From contig NC_133236.1 in the NCBI RefSeq assembly GCF_040436345.1, positions 10,690,165-10,754,164 of the forward strand: a stretch of DNA of 64,000 bases, in the 5' to 3' direction. Position 1 is the first letter of the stretch, and the number at the start of each line of letters is the position of its first letter. Below, piece by piece: positions 24,301 through 36,700 of the stretch. The DNA comes from Pagrus major (lineage: Eukaryota; Chordata; Actinopteri; Spariformes; Sparidae). The notes beneath the pieces are model-generated. The model did no database searches. It saw nothing but the letters and a program-made list of their open reading frames with translations, and was not told the DNA's origin. Position numbers and translations under genes: made by a program.

Positions 24301-27300
24301 TGCATCTTCAGCTCTGTGTGTGGGTACGTTTGTTCACAGCTTCAAGTCCTGTTTCATCAGTGTATGGTCTCTGTGGTCATGTTCGAGTGGTGATTGTTAT
24401 GTTCATGGCCTGAAGTAGAAGTACAGCTCTTGCACGTGCAGTTAAATTATTTGGGTGACTATACACGATATTTTAGGTTAATAACACTTGTAGTATTTCT
24501 GTTTTGGGTATTTAAAATTACAAGTCAGCACTGTCTGAGACAGTGCTCCAGTCCACAGTGGTGATGGCTGCCATCCAGGAATGTGGATTTGAACTCATCC
24601 AACACCTGCCCTAGTTACCTAATTTGACACCCTCAGACTGCTACCTCTTCCTTAAGATGAAGAAGGAGCTCAGTGGATGACATTTTGACAGTGATGATGA
24701 CGTTGTCGCTGCTGTGGGATCCGTATGCTTCACAACCGCTGGACTAAGTGTGTAAATGTAGGAGGGGACTATGTTGAAAAATAAATGGACTACCTGAGGC
24801 CATGAACTTAAAACAGAGATGCTTCAAATGTCGTTCAGCTGGCTTGACCAGCTCAACTGACGCTTCATTAGCTGTTAGAAATAAATGAAGCTTTGCTGCC
24901 CTCTGCTGAGCCTCGGTTTACTTTCTCTGATGAGAGAGAATTACTGGAGAGAGTTGTCAGGAAAGGAAAACATGAATAGAGATACATACAAGGTGTTAGT
25001 TAATTTTGCCTAAATGCTCAGACCAACTTATTTCAGACATATGTTTCTTTTGTTTGATGAGCATTAATTATTTTGTTGTTAGACACGCTCGACTAGAACT
25101 AGGCTCTAAAACGCCATAAACATTGAAATATGCTGCATTATAATGATAAATTCTCAGTGTTATTCCTTATTATTTGTGCTTTTTTTCCACTTTACAACTC
25201 TTGATGCTTGCTTCTATCATACAGAAAGTCCAGAGTTCACTTCATTCATGTGTATAATACAGTGTTAAGTGGTCTTTAAGCACCCCTGCAATAATTTATG
25301 AGGACGGACAAAAGATGGTGTCAAAGCACTGACTGACCTCATTACATGTTCATGTAGTGCAAGTCGATATGCTCCCTGTGCCAGCTCCGTCACTGCTTAA
25401 ACTTGATTGTGCCTTCCCAACTTAAAGTGTGCCTCCCATGTCTCTATAGCCCTTTTCACACAGAGACTCCTCATTATCGCCGCAATGAAGGCTCGCCTTT
25501 ACGCCGCCTTTGTTTGTTCACACTGACCAAGCTGAGGAAACCAAAAGAGGTGTGACAGTACGCATCATGGCGTTGACATCTGTGTGTTTTTTCGCCTGAT
25601 GTACATTTGCCTCAAAATTGTTCCAAAACACGTTTTTAAGGTTACCTGCTAAATGTCTTCGATAATTGAGTCTAAATCATCACGTTGGTAATGTTGTACT
25701 GATTAGATTTCTTTCTCTCCCCAGATGCAGCACTTTCTCTCTAACAGCTGCAACCTGGTGACTTCCACTAACGAGACAGGGAAAGTAACTTCTGCAGACC
25801 AGAAAACAAAAACAGTCCCATTCTTCAATGGAGACATCAAACACATTTTGGCAGATGGAAAAGTGGTGAGCTCTGTGGCTGCCTTTCTTAGCTTTGTGGC
25901 TGCCTTCTTTAAAATGTTATGTTAAGGCTTTAAATGGAGTAATACTCTGCAATACCATGAGTGTTCATGGTTGTATTTTTGCGGTTGCAGGTGTATTACT
26001 ATGCTGGTTCACAGATAACATGTACCACCTACCCAAGTGGTCTGGAGGTCCTTCACTTCCCAAACAAGCAGATTGGTAAGAGATGTTGTCAAGGGTCTCT
26101 TGAGGTTTGAGTTTTATATTATATGTTAATTATATATTCTTCATCTTCAAAGCAGCTGTAATATATTTATTTTTATATATTTTTTGTGAAAACAGTGTGA
26201 GAGATGTCACTTGTAGTAAAAAAAATATTGGCTAAATCTGCAGCTTCCTTTGGTTCTACAGAGATTTAGAGCAAGTTCTAGCTCTTGGTTGATATGTCCA
26301 GCCACAACTTTACTGTTTTCTATCACTCTCACAGCTCTCATAGTGTCAGTTATGACTACAGCAGGCAACTATTCAGAGAAGCGGCTCTAAAAATCCACAG
26401 TACACTGTACACGACCAGAGGGGGAACACAGTGGACGTTTTAGCAACCAAAGAGCCACAGCTTTCCCTCAGGAGTTGGTGGAAGCCAAAACGGAGCTAAA
26501 ACAGGGAAAACTGAACTATATATAATGTCTCTCCATAACTGCTGAATGTGTAAAAATGCACATAAGTTTGCCTTATTAACTTGAAAGACGGTAATACTGA
26601 TATGTCAATGGTGTCCTCACAAATTGTTTCCGTTGCCCCCAAGTGGCCCAAAAAATCAGTTATTGCAGGTTTAAATCGACTGTTTTCAACGCAGTCTGCT
26701 CCCAGATTTTTGTCTTTGACCAAAAAGAAAAGACAGAATTATACTATGAATATAGACTGTATTCACTTCAAGTAAGGAGAAGAAGGCAACCAGAGTCCTA
26801 TTGATTAACTCTGCAATACAAACATTATAAAACAAAAATTTACCCAATGTCTTTCATAGTGCCAACCGACCAGATCCTGTCTGTAACAGTCAACAGTGAC
26901 CTGATTTATTGAAAAACCGACATGACAAAAATATTTTTACTGTCGATAAACATCTCTAGCGACAATAGCAAAATTGTATAGTCTCTTCGGTATATGACTA
27001 CAGCTCATAGTTTAATCTTTCTTTCATAATATGTCTCTTTCTGTAACAGAGAAGCGACACCCTGGAGGGAAGAGAGAGATTGTATTTCCAGACCAAACCA
27101 TCAAGTATTTGGAGCCTGACGGCAGTGAGAGGACAATCTTCCCTGATGGCACCATCGTTCACCTCTCACCGTAAGACTGAAGCCACTACCATATGCAGGG
27201 TTAACCTCAGGGTGTCTGCAGGGTCAGAATGTCAGTGCAACCGAGGAAGACTAGCTGTCATTTAGGTAGCAGCGAATAGATATCCTCATTAATAAATAAA

Positions 27301-27695
27301 CAATATTAGTCCACCATGAGGTAACCAGTCAGAGGACAGATGCTGACATAATCTAATTTTGATATCAAATTCTTAGCAAAGTCATCTTCTTCCACACTCT
27401 CCGACAGTTTGATGTTTTGTATTCTGTGAGGTACGTGAGTAGAAGGAATATTCAGTCCTTCAGAGCCTTACAGAGGACATTAGTTCATTGGTCTCTCTGG
27501 ATCATCATCTCTTCCAGGTCAGGAGAAAAGATGGTGGATTTCCCCAACGGTCAGAGAGAGATCCACACTTCCCAGTATAAGAGGAGAGAGGATCCTGATG
27601 GGACGGTTAAGACCATCTACACCAACGGACGACAGGAGACCAAGTATGCATCAGGCAGAGTACGCATCAAGGAAAAGGACAAAGTTACCATCTAA
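14921..27695 (+). CDS. tcp10: TCP10/CENPJ-family centriolar protein, 5' end missing
   Basis: Likely centriole-associated; in CPAP/CENPJ the same C-terminal G-box domain binds STIL. Ten in-phase exons with GT/AG borders: 14921-15011, 15161-15248, 15854-17270, 18810-18894, 19348-19468, 21947-22150, 25725-25865, 25991-26075, 27050-27170 and 27518-27695, giving 842 residues plus stop. The 472-codon exon is polar and Ser/Pro/Gln-rich. Exon 21947-22150 encodes a heptad coiled coil ([12 protein letters not shown] to ENSELKKKL). The last four exons form the beta-repeat domain ([78 protein letters not shown]). The first supported exon opens in mid-codon, so a 5' exon is missing; the first in-frame ATG inside the model is at 15866. 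The gene could instead be called cenpj-like; linkage to gpr31 and ttll2 favours tcp10. Confidence 0.85.
15315..15420. repeat. (CAAT)n microsatellite with repeat tail
   Basis: About ten CAAT/ATCA units at 15317-15355, followed by CTTCATTTATATAGCACAAG and CAAATGCAACTCCAAGTGCT, a tail seen on dispersed fish repeats. Shorter CAATCAATC tails occur at 39637 and 40013. It lies in a tcp10 intron. Confidence 0.8.
17271..18809 (+). other. tcp10 intron
   Basis: A 1.5-kb intron. The reading frame stays open past the GTAATT donor to a stop at 17318-17320, so a readthrough protein would gain only sixteen residues. A dispersed-repeat-like stretch (CCTTTTGGGGCTCTGGAGGA, 17369-17388) is present. I see no additional exon. 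Confidence 0.6.
20348..20788 (-). other. Orphan open frame inside a tcp10 intron
   Basis: An uninterrupted minus-strand frame of about 146 codons within the intron 19469-21946. It contains several cysteines ([15 protein letters not shown]) but no motif I recognise, no clear promoter and no in-phase splice partner. Its start is not ATG (TTG at the 5' end of the frame). Other frames of similar length in this AT-rich window are plainly accidental, so this may be too. Confidence 0.15.
22605..23045. mobile_element. Possible hAT-like MITE
   Basis: The left part carries CCTATATGGC and CCGATA words; the right part ends in ATCGGCCAGGGCTGATAATCGG. A further CATCGGGCTAATCGGCTAGG lies at 23384-23403. 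CAGGGCTGATAATCGG resembles a hAT-type end. The 149-codon open frame across it has no transposase motif. Boundaries are uncertain. Confidence 0.35.
24290..24299. promoter_or_regulatory. CArG-box match in a tcp10 intron
   Basis: CCATAAAAGG is a perfect CC(A/T)6GG serum response factor consensus. It also contains a TATA-like ATAAAA. A palindromic E-box GCACGTGC lies 134 bp downstream (24434-24441). Whether any promoter or enhancer operates here is unknown; a ten-base match in 64 kb can arise by chance. Confidence 0.2.
24561..24785 (+). pseudogene. Mariner-family transposase remnant
   Basis: Read with stops and a shift, the sequence gives [15 protein letters not shown], then [28 protein letters not shown] and a broken [10 protein letters not shown]-like end. 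These are the C-terminal third of a mariner transposase, including the final catalytic aspartate region (PSDCYLF). At least one in-frame TAG, a TGA and a frameshift show it is dead. No inverted ends were found. It lies in the tcp10 intron before the G-box exons. Confidence 0.75.
25446..25650. mobile_element. Possible MITE fragment before a G-box exon
   Basis: CCTTTTCACACAGAGACTCC and ATCGCCGCAATGAAGG followed by CGCCTTTACGCCGCC form a GC-richer island unlike the surrounding intron. The wording resembles dispersed fish DNA-transposon ends, but no matching right end was identified. Confidence 0.3.
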
Positions 27696-27920
27696 CATCT
27701 TAAATGAGTAGATCAGAGATGTACACATTTTACATCTAACTTTGTATTTCACCCTCATGTAGCACTTAATTCATTCCTGACTACTTATTTACTATTTATT
27801 TAAAAGGTATATAGCTCATTTAATCTTGGAATATGCCACTGTGTTACTTGAAGCAGAGTAAATGTCTTAAATTAGTCTTAAATTACAGGAGTCTGCTCAA
27901 AGTAACCCTCCACTCATATC

Positions 27921-27926
27921 AATAAA
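27921..27926 (+). terminator. Candidate tcp10 poly(A) signal
   Basis: AATAAA 226 bp after the tcp10 stop codon, in the 425-bp gap between the converging tcp10 and ttll2 coding ends. A minus-strand AATAAA at 27796-27801 could serve ttll2. If both are used, the two 3' UTRs overlap by roughly 130-150 bp. Confidence 0.5.
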
Positions 27927-28120
27927 AACAATTGATATCACACAGAAATGATTCAGTATAATTATGAAGGCTTTTCCATGTTCTGTAGTAAACATTGAGT
28001 TTGTTTAAAAGATTTTTCAAGGAAAATATTTTGACGTACAGATGTGATGTGTCTTACATTTCCAAAACAAGTAAGAACTTAGCAACAAATCCAGAAAGAA
28101 AAGAAAAATAGGCAGCCACT

Positions 28121-31100
28121 CTAAGTGGGTTTGAAGCATTGACTGAGAAGTGGAGGATCCCTCGGCCCCCACAAAAGTGAATCAAAGTCTTCTTCAACAT
28201 CCTTGTTCTTCTTCACTTCCATGTCTGATGTGGCCAGCTGACCAGTCAGCCTGTGGAGCTGCTGTATGACTATTTTAACATCCAGTTCATGTGACTGTGA
28301 GGCCCTCAGAGTGGCTGTATTGAACGGGAAGGTCCGTATGAAGTCTCCGACTCTGAGTGGAGGAATATGATGTCCACTCAGTGCTGTTGTTCTCTCCATG
28401 GAAGTCCTTACTGGTCTGTGATTCCCACTGTGGAACAATCAACAGTTTGTTTGTTATGCTGTATGACTGGATGTGGCAATGTCTTTGTCCTGTACAACAT
28501 TTTCTACCTATTGACTTGGCTCCACCCATATCCATAAAACAATAAAACAATCTCTTATAATTTTTTTAGTTGTAATTTTTGTCTAAAAACGTCTAGCGCT
28601 CACTCATCTTCTGTTACTACAGACATGTCTGAACTCACTGCAACCCCTCAGCTGATAGACTTGCCATAGATCTGATTGGTCAGCTCTCACAGGCCTGAGC
28701 AGGAACTGCCCACACACATCCACATTAGTCGTAGATACAGTATATATGAAGAACTAGATACCGAATGTGAAGATGACACCCATTCAGTCTGCTGAGTATT
28801 GCTCACTTGGCGCCAAAACATTTTCGAGCTCCTGGGGTTCTTTCCTAAATATGCTCACCAGTGTTACTCCGTCTGGCCCCGCCCGCAAGACTTTTCATTG
28901 TGATGATGTCACAGATTTTTAAATAACTTTTTCAGCTTGATGAAAGTCTTACAAATATCAAAAATCAAAAATTCACAGTAGAAAGTAATAATAATAATTG
29001 ACTTTGTTCGCAGTTTGAGGTGTCCTATCAAAATACTTTCTGGGCCGCAGAGCAGTTTTTAGATGCAATACAGCAAGTGGCCACTAGGCAAAATTGGAGG
29101 CAAGGCTTAGTAGCACCGCCATATCTAGGTTTAAATAGTAGGGTCATGACAGCAGCTCTGTAGGTGTTTTTGCATCCCTGATCCATGGCCAAGCTGAGGG
29201 CCTAGCAGAGGGCGGTGACTGTATAGTTGTGATATCACAACCTTATGGAAGTACTGATGGCTTGTTAAAAGGCACAGTTTCTGAATTTGTGAAGTTTTGA
29301 TACTTTCACAGCATTTATATAGCACCCAGACCTGCTTTGTAATAAAAACAGATCAAGAAAAAATAACTTTCTACAATATGGACCTTTAAATTTGTCTGTA
29401 ACCTAACACATGCCCAGTAATACATTCTTTCTAAATTCAACCCACAGCAATATGTACTTGGTAAAATTTCCCCCACAGATTAAGAAATATTGATCAATTT
29501 CACCTAGATTTCAAGTTTACAAACAAAGACAATGGATTGTTTACAAGCGTACAGAAGACGCAGCAGTACTGTTTGTACCTGTGAATGTTTGGGAGCTTCA
29601 AGGACCCAGCAGGACGTCTGAATCCCGCCCCCCGCTGTGAGATATCATGTATCGAAGAGGAAACGTCCGTCTCTCCTGAGAGCTCCATCTCAGCTTGTGT
29701 TTCAGTGTCGTCATGGTTTGTAACCTCAGACATGTGAAGACTCCTGTTGTCGATCTGCCATGGTGCAAGAGCTGGATACGTCTGTCTGTTTACCACTGAC
29801 ACGTTTGTCCTTGAATGTGAGCCGAGTATCAGGTTCAGGGTCTTGTCTGTTTGGATTTTCGTAGCTGTGGTGTTAATTATTCTTCCTCTTGCTGCACATA
29901 TCTTGTTTAAGTCAACAGGGGGGAGGTGTCTGTGGTAGTTAGAATGTTGTCTTTGGTTCATTTCAGGCTTACACAGAGTTTTTAGCAGAGGTAGTGTCTG
30001 AGTTTGCGAGGACTTGTTACGATTCCTTCGTTTCTGATACTTGGTTTCTTTAACCTTTGGGAGCACAGGTTGGTTGGCATTGAAACAAGGCTGCTTGTAC
30101 CCTTGTCTCTGATAAGCCCTCTGTCTTGAGCTATCAATCAATGTATAATTCATCAGATCAATCAGATCGCTGATCAGCCCTTTCTTCACTGTAATATCAG
30201 CTGGGCAGTCCAGAGTCAACGCAGGGCTGTAGTTGACCTCCAGCAGCCAGGGTTTAAACTTGACATCAATGAGGATATCAAAGCCAAACAGCTCCACACA
30301 GTTTGGACAGGAGGGGACGGAGGGAGCGATGGTGAGGAGGGTCAGAGTGACGATGTTGCTGATCCTCTGCCACAGAAGAAGCTCGTTGACGTCCTGGCTG
30401 TGGAGGAAATGCCTGAACTTGCTCATAGTCCACTTGCATCCTGGGCCGACTTGCTCTTTTTCAGTTTTGTAGAAGGGACCAAACTTATTGATGCTGGTGT
30501 TGGTGAGATGAGAGTACAGGTTATTCAGAGATGAGAGGTTGTACTTCTCAGTGGCGAATCGCACCAGGCCTTCTTGATGAATATAAACAGTGAGTGGATG
30601 AAAGCTCTTCACACACACATAGATCCTCAGGTCGAACTTGTATCCAGAGATCAGCAGAGGATTACTGATGTACCTCTGGACGATTACGGAGCAGTCGTAG
30701 ACCAAGTGCTTTATATCCTCAAAGATGAAGATCCCTCTGCCTCTGGAGAGATCCACAGGCTTACATATCCAGTAGATCGACGGTCCTCTGGTCAGACGCA
30801 GTTTGTTGTACTCAGCCAGGAAGCGGGTGTAGTCGTTGGGGAGGATGAAGGCGGTGGGACTGAAGTCATAGAGAGATGAACCGACTGTGGCTCTCATTCT
30901 CCTCAGGTTGCGTGCCAAGCAGTCCTTCCAAAAAAGTACAAATCATTCTGTTAGAGTACGATCATTGTTCACTGTTTGGAAACATATTTTGCCATTTACC
31001 CCATTCATTCATATCATATTGTTGTATTGTTTTAACATTGTCATTTGATACACTGTAATGGAAAATATAAATTATGAGGGATTTTAGTAGCTTTAGAGTT

Positions 31101-31524
31101 GAGTTTTGGTGTAAACCCAGTTCTCATTTGTGATTATAAGACAGGGTGTTCTTACGTTCTGTGCAGGATAACAGAAGTTGTTGAAAGATTTCACAACACT
31201 TGGATGATTCTTGTGTCTGCATCTAATTTGCACTACAAGACAGCATCAACAATTTGACATGTATTTAACACACAAAGTTAACACAACATGTCAGACCGTC
31301 ACCTTGCGTGTGATGCCAACAGTCTTGGGATGGTGGTTGAGGCGCTGCCATGGCAACAGGTTGTGATACTCTGAGCTGCGAAACGCAGTGCTGCGCCAGT
31401 AGAGGTTCCAGTCCTCCTCTTCCCGTTCTTCTTTGTCATATTCCTCCCATCCTCGCTCCAGAAGCACCTCCCTCACCAGCTCTGGGCCTCTGTCATGTAG
31501 TCTGAACACCAGGGATGCAGCCAT
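28121..31524 (-). CDS. ttll2: Tubulin tyrosine ligase-like protein 2
   Basis: ATP-grasp enzyme of the TTLL family, whose members ligate glutamate or glycine to tubulin tails in cilia and sperm flagella; TTLL2 is grouped with the glutamylases. Three coding exons, 31524-31303, 30924-29579 and 28427-28121, join in phase to 624 residues (human about 590). Exon 1 has LVREVLLERGWEEYD and EDWNLYWRSTAFR. Exon 2 carries the catalytic core: WICKPVDLSRGRGIFIFE, YISNPLLISGYKFDLRIYV, GLVRFATEKY, HLTNTSINK, GCKWTMSKF and ELFGFDILID...PWLLEVNYSPAL, with the metal-binding E and N of EVNYSP intact. Exon 3 supplies the C-terminal VGDFIRTFPFNTATL. Without the GT at 29577-29578 the frame would run 26 codons further to a stop near 29500; the exact phase match supports splicing. 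No inactivating change is seen. Confidence 0.93.
28428..29578 (-). other. Last intron of ttll2
   Basis: A 1.15-kb intron with a GTACAA donor and a TTCCACAG acceptor (minus strand). Its donor-proximal part ends in repeat-like CAATATGGACCTTTAA (29376-29391). CTTTAAAGG-type ends occur on several MITEs in this window, but no left partner was found. Confidence 0.6.
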
Positions 31525-32947
31525 GCAGTATCATAAACTGTAGATACGACAGATATGTAGAATATTAATGTGGTTAGATAATATCAGAGTTTCTGTCTTT
31601 ATCTTGGATCTTTGGATCACTTTTTTCTTTGCTGGTTTGATGCCATGGAAAGTGATGGGTGAGGTCAAAAATCATCTTCCCTCTCAGAATTGTAACATGA
31701 AGCTTAAGTGAAATCTTAACACACACTGTAGGCATGATACGCATATTGATATCATGCAGTGTGACTTGTACTTCCCGCAGATATCATTATATCCAATGTC
31801 TGTTATGGATAAAGGCTTGTTAATTTGCTTAGAAATCATCAGATAAAAGACACCTCAGAACTTGCCTGAGAATCATCACATTTCTAAGTTTTCTTCAGTA
31901 TTAAAGTAACCAGTGAAAGTTTTCTGTACATTCATGGGTACATTGCAAAGGTAAACTGCTAATCGCTAATTCAGCATACTTTTAATGGTGCCAGTTTAGC
32001 ATATTTTAAACAATATGCTGACAGGTATTCTGTCCTGGCTCAGACAGTATACCTGTATTTATCTGTAGCTACATTTTATGTTGTCAAGCTCTCCTGATGG
32101 CTAAATCTTTTTCTGTTGTCATATTAGTTCCCTAATTGGTGTATGTTCCAATGCTAGCATGTCTCAATCTATCAGTTTAATAAAAACATTTTTATTTAAA
32201 TCCATTTTTACACAAAAGTCAAATGTCACACCAAAAAATGTTGGAACAAGCAGAAAAACACTTGTAATCATTACTGAGATGGGGGTGAAATATCATTCAC
32301 ATATGTGCTACGGACCAAATTAATCAAATAGAGTAATGTGAACATCACCCCACTTCCCCTAGAGACATAAATCCAGTCTGAATGGGGCTAAAGGAAGTAA
32401 TTCTATTTTTACAAATGTATAATTTAGCAGTTCTTCCCCTGGCTGGTCCGACAGCACCTTGTTTCTGTGTGCGCTAAAGCATTTACATGTTAAATCTGAG
32501 AAGCCAAAACAAACCCGACACTTTGTCTGCTGATCTGCACAGCCAGAGGGATCAGACTCAAGCTTCAGTGTGCCAACTTAGGAACAGGCACCCACATTTG
32601 TTATCTGAAATGTTTGCAAAGGTGATGATGTTTCTGATGAAAAATATATGCACATACGCAGTAATGGTAACTAAACATGCCACAAACAACTGATGAAAAA
32701 AAGATACAAACACATATCTCAAGTAGTTTGCAATAGAATGTCCAAATGCAAGTAATGCGAGAAAAAGCGTGTATTAAAATTATTGTTTGACAGTGAATAC
32801 ACAAATGTAAAAGCCTTCAGCATCCAGATGGTTTAAATCAAACATTAATGGGAGAAAAACTAAAACATGTACAGTCTTATTTCAAATAAATCTCAATACT
32901 ACACAAATTAAGAATTTACAATCTTGAAAAATTGTGATTTGTCTTAC

Positions 32948-33080
32948 CTTTGAATGCTGAATGCACATTAACCAACAGTCTTACTCTCTGTGAGGTAAAT
33001 GAGAGGTGGATGGTCGGAGTCCTCTTTGACTCTGGCATTGCGCACAGCAGACAGTCTGTTCTGTTAGCTCCTCCTACAGA
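32948..33080 (-). other. Candidate noncoding first exon of ttll2
   Basis: On the minus strand a good donor (CAAAG, then GTAAGAC) lies at 32948/32947, and an acceptor (CTACAG) lies at 31538, thirteen bases before the ttll2 ATG. A 5' UTR exon upstream of 32948 with a 1.4-kb intron would fit. The upstream end is a guess. A plus-strand open frame of 132 codons (32950-33348) covers the same stretch and is treated as chance. Confidence 0.35.
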
Positions 33081-33732
33081 CAAAACCAGGCTTACACTAA
33101 CAGACTCAAACTGCAGGGAGTCTGTCAGTCAGGTTTTTGTACAGGAGGCGTCTATCATTCAGAACAATGGTTATCAGATGATTGAATGCCCATTGTTTGA
33201 TCTGTATTGTTATCATAGAGGTAATTATGGTTCATTTGATACACTGGAATGTTTAACAATGCCATCACAGCAAAAGCAAATATGTAGGAATGATACTAAA
33301 GAGGATGAGAAAAATGCCAATGGTTTTAAAAGGCCTCTAACCACGTAGCTACTTTCACACCTCGTCATTTGAAAGGAAGCTAATAGGAGTGTAAAGTTAC
33401 ATGAATAAACACCAAACTTTTCTGTAAAAGGACTCCACCATGAAAATGTAACATGTAATAACCTCATTCCTCTGTTTTTTACACTGATTACTACTAAATC
33501 AACTCTTAAAAGATTGTACATTTGTGTTAGATAACTGGATTTTTAAAAAAATAATTTTTAATAAGTTTTTAAACTTTTACAGCAGATTTATTAAAAAAGG
33601 TGATTTTCCTGTATGTATTTATATGGGTATATTCTCGTATTATGAAAAGACAAACATCTGTATTTATTTACGGGAAACGTGACGTGAACAAGATGTTAAT
33701 ACAGAAAGAACAAACAGTAGGATTTTTAGAAT

Positions 33733-33738
33733 TTTATT
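33733..33738 (-). terminator. Astacin gene poly(A) signal
   Basis: AATAAA on the minus strand, 42 bp after the astacin stop codon, implying a very short 3' UTR. It lies about 650 bp from the candidate 5' exon of ttll2. Confidence 0.7.
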
Positions 33739-33779
33739 AAATCTCCTGGGAAATGCAGGTAAACCAACAGCAAGCCCGT

Positions 33780-36700
33780 TCACAGTCCCTTCATCCGCTC
33801 ATCTGAAAGAAGAAATACATCTTAATATTGCTGAACAGACACCCCATTGTACTTGTAACATGTTAAGAGTTTTAAATATTTACATATATTGTTCAAACAG
33901 TGTTATGTGAAACCTGTAGATGATAGAACAGTAGTTTAGTAAAGAGGTTATACCACAGTGGTAAAGTTTGTTCAGTCTCTGTATGTCCAGGTGACTGAGA
34001 TGTGTTCTCTGACCCATCTGCGCTTCGCCCTGCTTGGCCAACACAGTCGCACTTCCATCTTGACTGAAAAAATACCTGCAAAAGAAAGCATATTTTTAAA
34101 TACAGCAAGCCAACAAAAGTCACTTTCATAGTTTCATTTTGGTGTTCAACATCAGCCCATTAAGATATCCAGGATCAGGCACTAAGGACAAATAATTAGA
34201 TGGAATAAAATGATAAGATACGTTTTAATGTAGACGTCTGGGGTCATTAGAACAGAGCAATGATAATCTGTTTCTCCAAACAGAGGAGGATGGGTCAGGA
34301 CTTACGATCCGTAGTGCATTATGGATTTGAGGTCGTACGGCAGGTTCAGAGTGTTCCCATGTTTCACCTTGAAGTTATTTTTTCTTCCTTTAATCAAGAA
34401 ATGTTTCATGATTTAGTCTTTTTAAGCCATGCAAGTTGAAAAAGACAACAGCAGTGTCCAAATACTTCATACTATATACTTATCTTCAAAATCTAAAGCA
34501 TCTTTTATATTTAAGTTTTTGTCTTTGAATGTTTTCAATCTCAAAGAAGTTAGTTTAATAAATTCATCAACAGCCTATAACCTAAATACATGATCATTTT
34601 TCAGGCTTGAGTTTGCTGACTACTTTTGCCCCCAAGTGTGCAGAACGTGCAAAGACTTTGCTCACTGTAAATGTTTATCATACATCATGATTACCTGGCA
34701 TGATATTCTGCCACTGCACAGTGACGTAATGATCTCGGTCCTCGCGGGTGTGTTCATGATATAATCCCAGAGCGTGAATGAGCTCATGGCAGAGATTCCC
34801 CACACTGCATGTACTGGAGAAATACAGTGGCTGGGCTCCTCCTCGACAACCAACGAAGGACGCACAGCTACAGAGACAAAAAAAAAAAAGTAGAAAGTGG
34901 TATGAAGCTATGCAGTCACCAGAATAAAATGCTGCCTTTTTACATTTCTGAAATCCACTTTTGATATGTGCCATATCAACATTTCTACAATATGTTGTCA
35001 TGACACATTCCGATTTCATGTACATGAGCTGACTTTTAATGGCAGGAGGAAGAGGGGATGGTGGTGGCAGCTAGGTGAGATGTCTGTCAAGCGAGTTTTA
35101 ACATATGGAAAAAAAAAAAAAATGACATCCTCCCTGAAAATTCAACAGCAACATCTCTTTCCATAAACATGTCGCTGTTACCATGGGTAATACACACAAC
35201 ACCACCATCAACAGCTGTCAGTGGAACTTCTTTCTACTGAAGAAATAGTCCCATGTCCTATAAAGTGTTCACAGACAGATCTATAGACTCCAGAGAGACA
35301 GGGACACTGCCTTTGTGTCATTTCTGTTTATAGGAGTTTCAGGAGTGGATGAACTGACCCTTTGAGCCTGTGATTTTTCTCACCCATTGCCGGTCATGAA
35401 CTTAAGGTAGTTTAACTCTGTGGTTCGTTGTATGAAGCTAATACACGTGAAATCTGATATCATCTTGAAGGCAGCGTGGATCTCGGACTGTCGATGAGCT
35501 GTTGGAGTGAAAACATAGAAGCCATTTTATCATCTACACACTCCAGTGTTCGTACAGCAGGGCTGGTTAGAACCTTAATGACTCACCCAGCTCGTCACTG
35601 ATGGTGTAAGGTACGGTGGCTTCAGACCACAGGGTCTCCACAGCATTCCTGTCCTCCTGTGAGCTCAGACAGACAAACATTTAGGTGTTAAAGGTGCATT
35701 ATGTAGTTTTGGGGAATAAATTTTAATCAGAAGATATCATTGACTGATTTTTTTGATATTTCTAAACAAACTAAATAAACATACCCCTTCGTTTTCAAAA
35801 AACAATAAACAAACTGATGTTAAAAAGGACAATGCAATTTCATACCGTTTTACTTTGTTTATATGTGGCAGACCCTGCCACCTTTCTGTATTCTGGGGAC
35901 CTTATTTTCCTCTGAGAACAACTTGTTTATCCAGTTTATAAATAAATAATACTTCGTATTTCTTCTCCAAAACCATACCGTGAACCTTTAATGCCACGAT
36001 TTAAGCAGTTTGATTAAAATATTTTTTTTTTTTAAAAACTGTCAATTGTTTTAGCTGGAAATATTTTGAACCAGATTCCAGCAACTTAAACGTAGTGTTT
36101 TCAACAAGCCACGTCTTTCCCCAACATTTCCAGCCAAAATTCAGGTTTAAACAAAACCATAAAATAGATTTTATAGCGAAATGTATCATAGAAAGCATTT
36201 TTAAATCATAAATGTTGAAGTGATCTTTTTTAAATCTTAAATTTGAAAAACAAAATAATAATAACAATAATAATAATACATATTATTCATATAGCGCTTT
36301 TCATGATACTTACATCATCATATTTTAGAAACAAAATTCTCCATCTTACCGGAATCAAAATGTCTCCCTCTTGGACAATCATGTCTTCATGAAGCTCTAC
36401 GACATTTAAAATGAAGGTCAAATAACAATTATGGATAAGATACATTTTGATTTGTTTAACATGTTAAACATATTTTAAAGTTTACCTTCCAAGGTTTCTG
36501 CACTGGCCAGTTGTGGTGGATCAAGCACTACAGAAACCAAACCTGCAGAAAACTCAGAATTTAAATCACATTGTTTTAAACACAAAAGAAAGTCTAAAAA
36601 AGGTGCAATATGTAAGAATTGGACACTTGTCAAATTTATACTCCAAAACTGGGGGCAGCATATCACCTGAGTCACTGCTAATTGCTGCTAACTGTTGCTG

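Noticed and set aside
32950-33348. 132-codon plus-strand frame upstream of ttll2
   Set aside because: It overlaps the probable ttll2 5' UTR and promoter, has no recognisable domain and no splice partner.
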